Position numbers and translations under genes: made by a program. Of a stretch of DNA of 64,000 nt, positions 1 through 10,985 are shown piece by piece (position 1 is the stretch's first letter; every line of letters begins with the position of its first letter). Below the pieces are notes generated by a model. It made no database searches and was not told the origin of the DNA. It worked only from the letters and a program-made list of their open reading frames with translations. Source of the DNA: Nereocystis luetkeana. Taxonomy: Eukaryota; Sar; Phaeophyceae; Laminariales; Laminariaceae. Where the stretch lies: contig JARUPZ010000005.1 of the NCBI GenBank assembly GCA_031213475.1, positions 6,878,988 to 6,942,987 of the forward strand, in the 5' to 3' direction.

Positions 1-685
1 CCCTGACCGTGCCACCTCCGACCGCAAGGGCCCAGTCCTCCCCCCCAAGCACCCCCGAAGAAGTATACACCAAAAACCCGCTGTCCATCGAAATGGCTGA
101 TTTATTACTGCTACGCGCATGTTTCAACGCGCAGAAGGTCGTCCGGTGTTGCTGGTCTGCACTGCTATCGGCAGTGCCTATGAGAGAGTCCCTGCCGTCT
201 CGCTCTTCCTGCGGCTCTTCTACCTCCTCCAACCCTACCCCCCACACACTATTACTACTTTTACTTCTCGTACCCCTGACCCTGCCACCTCCAACCGCAA
301 GAGCCTAGTCCTCCCCCCCAAGCACTCCCGAAGAAGCATACACCAAAAACCCGCTGTCCATCGAAATGGCTGGTTTATTACTGCTACGCGCATGTTTCAA
401 CGCGCAGAAGGTCGTGCGGTGTTGCTGGTCTACACTGCTATCGGCAGTGCCTATGAGAGAGTCCCTGCCGTCTCGCTCTTCCTGCGGCTCTTCTACCTCC
501 TCCAACCCTACCCCCCACACACTATTACTACTTTTACTTCTCGTACCCCTGACCGTGCCACCTCCGACCGCAAGGGCCCAGTCCTCCCCCCCAAGCACTC
601 CCGAAGAAGTATACACCAAAAACCCGCTGTCCATCGAAATGGCTGGTTCATTGCTGCTACGCGCATGTTTCAACGCGCAGAAGGT
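1..685. repeat. 273-bp tandem repeat, about 2.5 copies
   Basis: Copies start at 1, 274 and 547; the third stops near 685. Spacing is exactly 273 bp, a multiple of three, so several frames on both strands stay open through the array. In one plus frame it would encode a 91-residue repeat beginning near MFQRAEGR. Copies differ by scattered substitutions. I do not recognise the peptide, and openness in several frames at once argues against taking it as a gene. The array begins at or before the window edge, so its true copy number is unknown. Confidence 0.85.
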
Positions 686-1130
686 CTCCATATATCTTTT
701 TCGCGCAATTTTTAATCTGCAAGATTTTCCTGATATTTGTTTCAAGTACTCGTATGTGAAATATAACTTCCCTGGTTGTTTGCTTCTGAAGAAATTGTGG
801 CTGAACGCCTCCGTATCACGCTATACATGTTCAGTTATATCCAAACTTGGGAAATTCTGGGAAAAAAACTCTCCGATAAGAATGGACCCTGGGGTCATTC
901 TTATCGGAGAGCTTTTTCTCCATACTTTCGACATTTGTTTCGCGCAATTTTTCAATCTTCCATATTTTCCTGATTTTTTTTCCAAATACGTGAACTTTAA
1001 CGAACTTGATTATTTTGCTTCTGGCGAATTTCACGAATAGTGACAGAACGCGTCCGTATATTGATACCTATCTCCAATTATTTCCAAACTTTCGAAATTA
1101 TGGAAAAAACGCTCTCCGATCAGAATGAGC
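686..1130. repeat. Diverged direct repeat of about 215 bp with a hairpin
   Basis: Two related segments (about 686-888 and 925-1130) share blocks such as TTTCGCGCAATTTTT, ATTTTCCTGATTTT and CTCTCCGAT(A/C)AGAATG. Between them, 869-911 forms a near-perfect hairpin: CTCTCCGATAAGAATG, an 11-base loop, then its reverse complement. No coding function is evident. Confidence 0.6.
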
Positions 1131-2191
1131 CTTAGTAGGTATCCTGCACTGCTGCAGTCGCAGACTTGAAAATGTGTCAGGTTAAGTGTGGGAGAGCGCG
1201 GTGGAAACGAGGCTTACGTAGTAGAAGGCAAAACTCCACCCAAACAAAATAGGTTATCAACATGCTTATATTCTTCGTTTCCATATTATATATGCTGCAG
1301 TTGCGTATGGGGGCTCGTAGTACTGCTGTATCGCATGGCGTTTTGGTTGGGGAAGCTAAAAGAGCAGGCTAGTGACGGAATTCGAACCAGTCCCAGCATG
1401 GACGCATATGACACACAACAGCCTCAACATCTCAGCCTGAACAACTAAGTGGCCTCAGGCTTCAGAATTTCCGCTTCTTAACTCTTCGAAGGTACGTACC
1501 ATTTTATTGGCGACGGAAAAGCCAGGAGTAAGCTCTCGGGAATAGCGAAATATGTACTGCAATACAAGCCTGTAGCGCGAATACGGCAATTCGCTATTAA
1601 TTCTCTAGTTCAGGAAGGGAGGGCAGGGCGCAGGTGCCATACACAGACAGTGGAAGCTTCAGCGTGAATTCATTGCCACGACGTAAAAACACGCGCAGGT
1701 GCAGCAACTGCAAGGGCCACCGCAGCGTAGTAGACGGGAGGGGGGGGGGGGGGGGGGGGGCGGGGGGGGGGGAGCAAGTATTTCAAGGTCGGTGCATCTG
1801 CCCTTCTCATCACTCCAGACCGCTACGAGCCAGAAGCGGCTACCAGTAAAAGCAAAGATGGTACTGCTGGATGCTAGGAATTCACGGTTTAATCTCTCGA
1901 CTGACCGCCCCTTTACACTAAACCTAGCACGTTGAAGGCCAAAAGAGGCCCTGACCGCCCGAAGAGATCGATTTTCTAGCATCTTCGGCGACAAGAGAGC
2001 AGTACAGCGCGGTACTTACCTCTATCTAGACCTGGTCTACTGTAGTAGTGGAATCTTATACGGTCAAACAACGTTGTTACGCAAAAATAAACAAAAAATG
2101 GCTCACACAAGAAAGCAATCAAAAACCCAAGAGAGCCCGTCCCGTCCCCCGACCCCCCCCCCGAAACCTAACGCCGCTCGTCGCAGCCGCC

Positions 2192-2226
<35 letters not shown>

Positions 2227-3798
2227 GACAACGAGTACCGTATGTGCTCGGCAGACCGGCGGCGGCGCCTCCTCTCCCGCCCCCATTCCGGCAAGACTCC
2301 AAACAAACAAAAAACTCGAAAAGAGTTCATTGACGATAAAGCCACAAAAAACGACCACAAAAAAAGACAAATAAACGGTTTCACCACGAGCGCTCGATGC
2401 CAAACAAGAGGAAGAGCACCGCGGCGGGGGTTCGTGCTCGCTGTACGTACTCTCCCCCCCATCCCGCCCACCCGCCCGCCCGCCCCCCCCCCCCAACTCC
2501 CGCTAACTCCCCCTCCCCCGGTCTCCCTCACACCCCTACGCCTTCTCGGCGCGAACGCCTAAATTTCCGTTCGAACCACCCCATCACCTATAACCCCCCC
2601 CCCAATCGCCCTTGCAAACTGCAATTTTGGGCCACGTACACCGTTTCCCCTTGTCCTTCCACCCGTAACGAGCGCGGCAAGCAGTCAGCACATGGCGGAT
2701 ACACGACCCGCCTCTCCAGAACTGACGCCGCAATACTCATGCTATCTCTACAAAACCGCTCCTGCCGTTTGTCGACCAGCTATGTAGCTCCCTCTGTTCC
2801 GTCCTCTCTTCCTGCCTGCCTCCAGCCGCTGTTGCGGCCATCTTTCGACCACAGGGTTCCATCTTTTCCTCCTTGCCTTGCTTCCCCTCCCCTCCGTCCC
2901 TCTTTCCATCCGTCCGTCCATTCATCCATCCAGAATAGAACGCCACCTATTTTATTAGCACTCGTATTTTATTTTCTGGGGGTTTTTTTTCAGCGTGCCG
3001 ACTTTTTTTTTGTGGTTGTTTCTGCCTCCGGGGGCCCGTTCGACTCTCCCTCTCCGGCTTTAAGCGTACGCCTCCGCCTGGTCTTGGGGGTCAAAACCTC
3101 CGTCGCCATCCGCTTCATTCGGCTCCTGCGCATATAAAAGCCCAAAAAAGGGCAGGCAGCAGCGAGAAAAAAAAAAAAGTCGGGCTAAAAAAACGAGGAC
3201 TAAAAGAAAATCAGCCCAGACTGTTAAGAGGAATATTTTACTATTTGCGGTGGTGACAACAGGCTCTCAGGTCTATTATCTATGGGGGGAAAAAACTAAC
3301 AACACGCCTGGTAAGGTTAACAACAACCCAAAATGCCCATGGTCGATCACGCCATCAGTCGACAGCTGGCAACACAATATATCCGACTCCCGAGAAGAGA
3401 CATCACATAGACCGTTCCGACGGTTCCACCACCCTACGCAAGCATGCGCAAACAATGCAATTCCTAAAAAAACAGAAGATACGCTTATCAAAAAGATGCA
3501 ACGCTCGGTCTGCCGCGCCGTCGGTCGCCCTCGGGCCGCTGCTGTTATATTAATAAAATAAAATAAACAAGCTGTTTAAACATATATATTATATCTGGGG
3601 GTACATCGAACTTGTTTTGTGTTGTTGTTGGAGTTGTTGTTGTGTTGCCTTCTTTCTAATATAATTATTATTCCTGGATAATAGCTGTCGTTTCTGCTAA
3701 CATACTGATGACTTTGTGCCCGAGATATCACACCCGTTTCTGGTATAAAGGGCATAAATTGCGTGTCTACAACCCTTGGTACCTGGTAGGATCTAGCG
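1131..3798. other. No gene supported; low-complexity DNA
   Basis: Contains a G tract at about 1740-1772, a (CAG)n run at 2193-2225, C-rich pyrimidine stretches at 2450-2600 and 2800-2940, and T runs near 2990-3010. Open frames here are proline-, arginine- or serine-rich products of the base composition. I see no conserved domain or convincing exon. Confidence 0.6.
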
Positions 3799-3899
3799 CG
3801 GGGGGGCATAGTAAATAGGACCGAATACTGTTAGTAGAAAAAGGGAAATGTATAGTGTTTTGTGTTAACCGTAGGTTCTATTTACTATGGTCCCCCGTA
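3797..3899 (-). mobile_element. MITE-A copy (full length)
   Basis: Reads from a degraded left end (GCGGGGGGGCATAG) to ACTATGGTCCCCCGTAA. The interior has AATACTGTTAGTAGAAA and ACCGTAGGTTC, the reverse orientation of the family. It lies 120 bp upstream of the LTR element. Confidence 0.8.
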
Positions 3900-4021
3900 A
3901 GCAGCACGGAGTGCTATGGAAATCCGATGACCTGCCGAAGTACGAGAGATCCATTTTATCAGGTATACATACCGAGCCGCCCTTTTTTACTTTTTTCTTT
4001 GTGCACCACAAGGGCTCATCA

Positions 4022-4873
4022 TATTAGAGATGATACTTACTTGTCAGTAACCATCATATTCGTTACTCGATTACACTTACATCATCTGGTATACATTTAC
4101 GCATTATATGTACAACAGACAGTTTTCCAGTCTGAGTTATACTGTATAGTAGGATAGCAGCAGCTGTCTTTTTACGCATATATATACTGCTGTGCACCCG
4201 TACGCACAAAATAAAGTCCCCATGACGAGTAGTGCCATGGATCTACTGTTGTTGTGGTACGTACGTACATGATCTACGGTAGACAGCACATTTAGTACGT
4301 GCTATCATTGGTGCATAATGGAAAGGATATCTTCAGTATCCCTCCGAGACCGGTAGCATAGTTTTACTGTTACAATGTAGTTCTGGTTGGAGGAACAACA
4401 TAGGCTACACTGGGGTCATGGATATGTACTCCAAGATATATTGTTCTTTACAGTAAATCTGGGGGTTCTCTTCGTTGTTTTTATTTTGAACGGAATACGA
4501 GGGTATTCCCTCATTTTGTTTTTGTTTGACCGAAGTGCAAGGGTCGTCCTTTGTTGCGAGCTGCGAGCGCACACGCGCACCGCCCTCCCCTTTGAGCTCA
4601 CTCTACTTTTGCTCTACATTTGCTCACCATCATCAGCTTCCAGCTGAGCAATCAATCAACAATGTGGCTTGGGGTCACCACACCATCTTCTCCTTCTCTT
4701 CTATGTTGAAGCTTCACGTACAAGTCACCTGACAGTGACTACGTGTTTGCCTCGAACATTTTGACTGTGTATTGCCGGCCATCGGCAATCGAGTCTAGGC
4801 GTACACACCAGTTACGAGCTGGTACACACGCCAATCGCCATACCTAGTAGGTTATGCGCCATGAGCCTTAATA
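4022..4873 (+). repeat. 5' LTR
   Basis: This repeat matches 7358-8209 at an offset of 3336 bp. Differences seen by eye include C/A at 4206, T/C at 4433 and 4446, and T/C near 4618 and 4812. It begins TATTAGAG and ends CCTTAATA. It contains two short palindromes near its 3' end, GCCGGCCATCGGC and ACCAGTTACGAGCTGGT. Confidence 0.85.
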
Positions 4874-5299
4874 GGTTATGAGCCTCGAAACGCGTAAACG
4901 CGGCAAGCTACTAGCAGCGGTGGCCCAAGACTGCCACCCTGGACTGCTACTGGCTCGCTATACATACAGCAGGAGGAGGACTGGACTTTTTCAAGATCAA
5001 GAAACCTGCTGCTACGTACGACGAAAAGGAAGCTTCTTCTGCGACGAGAGGAACGAAACATCGAAGGTCCACGTACTTCGTTGAAACGTGAGTGACACGT
5101 GGTACATATACCGCGTGCTTGTACGAGGGTCCTGCGTAGGGCATTATATTACTGCTGTAGTTCACTGCTGCTGCTGTAGTCTAGTTGCTGTAACTACGAT
5201 AGAGACACCTACAGAGTACCACCGCGTAGGAGTTGTGACAATCTCACCTTCTCCGCTTTGTCTTTCCATAGACGAGGACCAATAATCTCGAGAAAACCT

Positions 5300-6580
5300 T
5301 GAGTGTACCTGCTGCTGTACGCTGAACAACAGCAACTCCACTTTACAACCCAGCTAACCTGAGGTTAGGAGCTCTGCTGAGCGTAGTCCATCTCGTGGAT
5401 CGTAAGCCTCAGTTACTCTGAGCAACAGCGACATTTAAGTCAACTCCCGACAAGCATTTCTGCTGTCTGTTAAAAAAGGAGCGCTGAACTTCGATAAATA
5501 AATTAACCCGCTGTACGCTGCCCAACAGCAACTCCACATTACAACCCAGTAAATCTGAAGGTTAGGAGCTCTGCTGAGCGTAGTCCATCTCGTGGATCGT
5601 AAGCCTCAGTTACTCTGAGCAACAGCGACATTGAAGTTATCTCCCGACAAGCGTTCTGCTGTCTCTGAACTTATTTCGATACATTTCCAAGAGGGCCTTC
5701 GGCCCCAGAGAGATTTTCTTTTCTCCAAGAGGGCCATCGGCCCCAGAGAGATTTTGTTTCGACAGTCGTCATTGGACTCCACGTGGATCCGTGACCCCAC
5801 ACGACCGTTGAAACAAGAACTATAATAATAGCAAATAGTTTCTCCGAGGAGGATACGTACGACAACAGTTTAGTTTCGTGTCTTGATCACACAGCACAGA
5901 GCAGTACTGCTATCTACTGTGTGCATCTCACCTCCGGCCATATTTCTCATACGAAGTGTGGACTCGAAAAATCTTGACTCAACGTCGAGTATTATTATAC
6001 TGCTGTACGCTGTCAAGGACAACTTCGCCACAACTCACAGCACCGCTGGGGTTAAGGAGCTCTGCCTAGTGTAGTCCACATCGTGGATCGTCAGCCTCGG
6101 GCAATCCGAGCTGCAGTTGTATAGAAGTAACCCCCGGCGGTACCACCGTCTGTAAAAAGGGACCCTGACTTCACAAATTTCCAACAGGGACCTCCCCGCG
6201 GGATCATCAAGGAGAAGCCCCTGAAAACAACTCAAATCTCGATAGTGCATCGCGCCGAGTACTTACGTAGCTTGGTGCTGTTTCAATAGCTACCCCAAAG
6301 ACAATCACAGTACTCCTGTAGATTAGAGGCATTGCTAGGCGCCATCCACTACTGGTGTGGATTTGTCAGCCTCGTGAATCACGAGCAAAATTTATTATAT
6401 ATAGGAAGCATCTCCCGGCCATCGCTGCCTGTGGTGACTGAGCTCTGCTTCTTGTATCATCATCAAGAAGGAACCCGTGTACTGTTGTATCATCACCTCC
6501 ATCTGGATGATACTACAGCAGTACACTGTCGACTGCTGTAATATACATACGGCAAATATAAAGCCTCGGGATCCCCGAGC
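5300..6580 (+). repeat. Degenerate tandem array of paired hairpins inside the LTR element
   Basis: Units A and B (about 5310-5500 and 5507-5690, period 197 bp) are close copies. Units C (about 5995-6170) and D (about 6290-6440) are diverged, and E near 6498-6579 is partial. Each of A-D has hairpin 1 (TCCA...TGGA, lengthened in C and D) followed by hairpin 2 after AGCCTC. Hairpin 2 stems are CTCAG/CTGAG in A and B (5408-5422, 5605-5619), CTCGG/CCGAG in C (6096-6110), CTCGTG/CACGAG in D (6371-6385) and CTCGGG/CCCGAG in E (6565-6579). Pairing is kept while sequence changes, which suggests a structured RNA. Confidence 0.65.
5687..5757 (+). repeat. 38-bp direct repeat with GGGCC/GGCCC hairpins
   Basis: Two copies of CCAAGAGGGCCNTCGGCCCC followed by AGAGAGATTTT start at 5687 and 5725. 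Each folds into a five-pair stem with a three-base loop. The unit lies in the LTR element between hairpin units B and C. Confidence 0.7.
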
Positions 6581-7347
6581 ATCGTGCGGCAGCTACTCCA
6601 AGAAATATACTGCTGTATACCAGGTATACGGTACTACTGGTGTTGTTGTTGTAGTATCGTACGAGATCACCTCACCAAGAACTACAATATTTAACAAAAG
6701 ATTCCTCATCATCAGGGACCGGAACGTCATCATCAATCAGAGAATGGAACACTACCACCGCAACAAGCTGGAGTGTCATCATCATCAGGGTGTATCATCG
6801 TGTGCATCTTCTTTTTTACCCGGGGACGCACCTGGGGGATACAGCAGGGAACTCTGGTAATGTACTACTTACTGTATCTGGTAGTCTTTTGAGCAAGCAG
6901 TAAACCACTTGCAGTGATCGTCCACATTGTTCCTTTGTTTATTTTTGGGGCGGCAGGAACTTTCGACCAGGTTTATTCTTTCCTGTGATTGTAGCAGATC
7001 GACAAACCATTTTCACTTTATAAAGACTACCAGGTACTCCTGTAGCAACCCTCGTATGTAGTTTAGGTATACACACCCACCTCATACAAGCAGGTGTTGC
7101 AGTAGTATTATATAGAACAGAACGATTCTATGTTCGGTTATTTTATTGCCCTTTTATGTGTTGAATTCACTCCTTGGATCTCATCCGGTAGGTACATCAT
7201 GTACAACTGAATATCCTTGGAACCATCATACAGGTACATTATGTACAAGTAAGTGTTCCCAAAACAATATCACTCCTTGATGTTGCATGTGTGTTTCTTT
7301 TTAAGAAGTTTTAGCATGTAACGCAGAGTAAGAAAGTGTACGCTCAA

Positions 7348-7357
7348 CGGGAGGAGG
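7348..7357 (+). promoter_or_regulatory. Polypurine tract of the LTR element
   Basis: CGGGAGGAGG immediately precedes the first base of the 3' LTR. This is where plus-strand DNA synthesis is primed in LTR retroelements, and it supports the plus orientation of the element. Confidence 0.65.
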
Positions 7358-8209
7358 TATTAGAGATGATACTTACTTGTCAGTAACCATCATATTCGTT
7401 ACTCGATTACACTTACATCATCTGGTATACATTTACGCATTATATGTACAACAGACAGTTTTCCAGTCTGAGTTATACTGTATAGTAGGATAGCAGCAGC
7501 TGTCTTTTTACGCATATATATACTGCTGTGCACCCGTACGCACAAAATAAAGTCCCAATGACGAGTAGTGCCATGGATCTACTGTTGTTGTGGTACGTAC
7601 GTACATGATCTACGGTAGACAGCACATTTAGTACGTGCTATCATTGGTGCATAATGGAAAGGATATCTTCAGTATCCCTCCGAGACCGGTAGCATAGTTT
7701 TACTGTTACAATGTAGTTCTGGTTGGAGGAACAACATAGGCTACACTGGGGTCATGGATATGTACCCCAAGATATATTGTTCTTCACAGTAAATCTGGGG
7801 GTTCTCTTCGTTGTTTTTATTTTGAACGGAATACGAGGGTATTCCCTCATTTTGTTTTTGTTTGACCGAAGTGCAAGGGTCGTCCTTTGTTGCGAGCTGC
7901 GAGCGCACACGCGCACCGCCCTCCCCTTTGAGCTCACTCTACTTTTGCTCTACATCTGCTCACCATCATCAGCTTCCAGCTGAGCAATCAATCAACAATG
8001 TGGCTTGGGGTCACCACACCATCTTCTCCTTCTCTTCTATGTTGAAGCTTCACGTACAAGTCACCTGACAGTGACTACGTGTTTGCCTCGAACATTTTGA
8101 CTGTGTATTGCCGGCCATCGGCAATCGAGTCTAGGCGTACACACCAGCTACGAGCTGGTACACACGCCAATCGCCATACCTAGTAGGTTATGCGCCATGA
8201 GCCTTAATA
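7358..8209 (+). repeat. 3' LTR
   Basis: This is a near-identical copy of 4022-4873 and ends at the right-hand CATCA duplication. Small open frames inside both LTRs are identical shadows and not genes. Confidence 0.85.
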
Positions 8210-8398
8210 CATCACTGCTGTGCCCGGCATCCATGATCCGCCGTCCAGCGCGTGGTTTCCCTTTTTGTGCATACTTACCATGGAAGGTGCCACGTTCTTC
8301 CATGGAAGTAAACCGTGCGTCCATAGGAGAAAGTAAGAAACTTCGATGTACCCCCAGATAGTCTCACGTCGTGACCACGGGAAATAGGAAGAGAGGAT

Positions 8399-8462
8399 AA
8401 TTGTCAGTAGCCATCATAGTCGTTACTCGATAACACTTTCGTCATTATTTGGTGTACATTTT
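8399..8462 (+). repeat. Old fragment related to the LTR start
   Basis: TTGTCAGTAGCCATCATAGT and the following bases match LTR positions about 4039-4100 with several differences. The fragment lies 190 bp beyond the 3' LTR, so an older relative of the element once occupied this site. Confidence 0.6.
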
Positions 8463-8484
8463 CATCCCTAATAATTTGTTTCCG

Positions 8485-8561
8485 AGTTTTTTTTCTTTCG
8501 GGAAAGTTAGGAGTGATCCATCCTGAAGATCATGCTGCACATTGTCGGATGGCAAGAGAAA

Positions 8562-8562
<1 letters not shown>
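8485..8562 (+). repeat. Repeat ending in a microsatellite, copy 1
   Basis: The segment shares TTCTTTCGGGAAAGTTA, GAGTGATCCAT and GAAGATCATGCTGCACATTG with 12700-12780. Both copies run through GTCGGATGGCAAGA.AAATAA straight into a triplet repeat, (GAA)n here and (TAA)n there. This looks like a short element with a 3' microsatellite tail. Confidence 0.65.
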
Positions 8563-8592
<30 letters not shown>

Positions 8593-10985
8593 AAGAAGAA
8601 GAAGAAGAAGAAGAAGAAGAAGAAGAAGAAGAAGAAGAAGAAGAAGAAGAAGAAGAAGAAGAAGAAGAAGAAGAAGAAGAAGAAGAAGAAGAAGAAGAAG
8701 AAGAAGAAGAAGAAGAAGAAGAAGAAGAAGAAGAAGAAGAAGAAGAAGAAGAAGAAGAAGAAGAAGAAGAAGAAGAAGAAGAAGAAGAAGAAGAAGAAGA
8801 AGAAGAAGAAGAAGAAGGAGAAGGAGAAGGAGAAGGAGAAGGAGAAGGAGAAGGAGAAGGAGAAGGAGAAGGAGAAGGAGAAGGAGAAGGAGAAGGAGAA
8901 GGAGAAGGAGAAGGAGAAGGAGAAGGAGAAGGAGAAGGAGAAGGAGAAGGAGAAGGAGAAGGAGAAGGAGAAGGAGAAGGAGAAGGAGAAGGAGAAGGAG
9001 AAGGAGAAGGAGAAGGAGAAGGAGAAGGAGAAGGAGAAGGAGAAGGAGAAGGAGAAGGAGAAGGAGAAGGAGAAGGAGAAGGAGAAGGAGAAGGAGAAGG
9101 AGAAGGAGAAGGAGAAGGAGAAGGAGAAGGAGAAGGAGAAGGAGAAGGAGAAGGAGAAGGAGAAGGAGAAGGAGAAGGAGAAGGAGAAGGAGAAGGAGAA
9201 GGAGAAGGAGAAGGAGAAGGAGAAGGAGAAGGAGAAGGAGAAGGAGAAGGAGAAGGAGAAGGAGAAGGAGAAGGAGAAGGAGAAGGAGAAGGAGAAGGAG
9301 AAGGAGAAGGAGAAGGAGAAGGAGAAGGAGAAGGAGAAGGAGAAGGAGAAGGAGAAGGAGAAGGAGAAGGAGAAGGAGAAGGAGAAGGAGAAGGAGAAGG
9401 AGAAGGAGAAGGAGAAGGAGAAGGAGAAGGAGAAGGAGAAGGAGAAGGAGAAGGAGAAGGAGAAGGAGAAGGAGAAGGAGAAGGAGAAGGAGAAGGAGAA
9501 GGAGAAGGAGAAGGAGAAGGAGAAGGAGAAGGAGAAGGAGAAGGAGAAGGAGAAGGAGAAGGAGAAGGAGAAGGAGAAGGAGAAGGAGAAGGAGAAGGAG
9601 AAGGAGAAGGAGAAGGAGAAGGAGAAGGAGAAGGAGAAGGAGAAGGAGAAGGAGAAGGAGAAGGAGAAGGAGAAGGAGAAGGAGAAGGAGAAGGAGAAGG
9701 AGAAGGAGAAGGAGAAGGAGAAGGAGAAGGAGAAGGAGAAGGAGAAGGAGAAGGAGAAGGAGAAGGAGAAGGAGAAGGAGAAGGAGAAGGAGAAGGAGAA
9801 GGAGAAGGAGAAGGAGAAGGAGAAGGAGAAGGAGAAGGAGAAGGAGAAGGAGAAGGAGAAGGAGAAGGAGAAGGAGAAGGAGAAGGAGAAGGAGAAGGAG
9901 AAGGAGAAGGAGAAGGAGAAGGAGAAGGAGAAGGAGAAGGAGAAGGAGAAGGAGAAGGAGAAGGAGAAGGAGAAGGAGAAGGAGAAGGAGAAGGAGAAGG
10001 AGAAGGAGAAGGAGAAGGAGAAGGAGAAGGAGAAGGAGAAGGAGAAGGAGAAGGAGAAGGAGAAGGAGAAGGAGAAGGAGAAGGAGAAGGAGAAGGAGAA
10101 GGAGAAGGAGAAGGAGAAGGAGAAGGAGAAGGAGAAGGAGAAGGAGAAGGAGAAGGAGAAGGAGAAGGAGAAGGAGAAGGAGAAGGAGAAGGAGAAGGAG
10201 AAGGAGAAGGAGAAGGAGAAGGAGAAGGAGAAGGAGAAGGAGAAGGAGAAGGAGAAGGAGAAGGAGAAGGAGAAGGAGAAGGAGAAGGAGAAGGAGAAGG
10301 AGAAGGAGAAGGAGAAGGAGAAGGAGAAGGAGAAGGAGAAGGAGAAGGAGAAGGAGAAGGAGAAGGAGAAGGAGAAGGAGAAGGAGAAGGAGAAGGAGAA
10401 GGAGAAGGAGAAGGAGAAGGAGAAGGAGAAGGAGAAGGAGAAGGAGAAGGAGAAGGAGAAGGAGAAGGAGAAGGAGAAGGAGAAGGAGAAGGAGAAGGAG
10501 AAGGAGAAGGAGAAGGAGAAGGAGAAGGAGAAGGAGAAGGAGAAGGAGAAGGAGAAGGAGAAGGAGAAGGAGAAGGAGAAGGAGAAGGAGAAGGAGAAGG
10601 AGAAGGAGAAGGAGAAGGAGAAGGAGAAGGAGAAGGAGAAGGAGAAGGAGAAGGAGAAGGAGAAGGAGAAGGAGAAGGAGAAGGAGAAGGAGAAGGAGAA
10701 GGAGAAGGAGAAGGAGAAGGAGAAGGAGAAGGAGAAGGAGAAGGAGAAGGAGAAGGAGAAGGAGAAGGAGAAGGAGAAGGAGAAGGAGAAGGAGAAGGAG
10801 AAGGAGAAGGAGAAGGAGAAGGAGAAGGAGAAGGAGAAGGAGAAGGAGAAGGAGAAGGAGAAGGAGAAGGAGAAGGAGAAGGAGAAGGAGAAGGAGAAGG
10901 AGAAGGAGAAGGAGAAGGAGAAGGAGAAGGAGAAGGAGAAGGAGAAGGAGAAGGAGAAGAAGAAGCAGAAGAAGAAGCAGAAGAA
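8563..10985 (+). repeat. 2.4-kb purine microsatellite, (GAA)n then (GAAGGA)n
   Basis: 8563-8815 is an unbroken (AAG)n of about 84 units. From there to about 10957 the unit is the hexamer AAGGAG, roughly 357 copies without a visible interruption. The array ends in GAA/GCA variants. The strand is purine-only, so every frame is open on both strands (poly-Arg, Lys-Glu, Ser-Phe and others); these are not genes. Homopurine arrays of this kind can form triplex DNA. The exact length depends on the assembly. Confidence 0.95.

Larger units (their letters stand above)
4022..8209 (+). mobile_element. Non-autonomous LTR retroelement (4188 bp)
   Basis: Two direct 852-bp repeats (4022-4873, 7358-8209) flank 2484 bp of unique DNA, and the whole is bounded by an exact 5-bp duplication CATCA at 4017-4021 and 8210-8214. 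The LTRs end TATTA...TAATA, a short inverted repeat, rather than the usual TG...CA. A purine tract, CGGGAGGAGG, abuts the 3' LTR, setting the orientation as plus. The interior has no open frame resembling gag, protease, reverse transcriptase or integrase, so mobilisation would need enzymes from elsewhere. No clear primer-binding site beginning TGG follows the 5' LTR. The LTRs differ at about five sites, so insertion is recent. The interior instead carries tandem hairpin units. Confidence 0.8.

Noticed and set aside
1370-1445. tRNA-like sequence on the minus strand with GGTTCGAATTCC and a matching 3' end
   Set aside because: The T stem has a mismatch, the acceptor stem pairs at only four positions and no proper anticodon arm forms; at most a decayed tRNA or SINE head.
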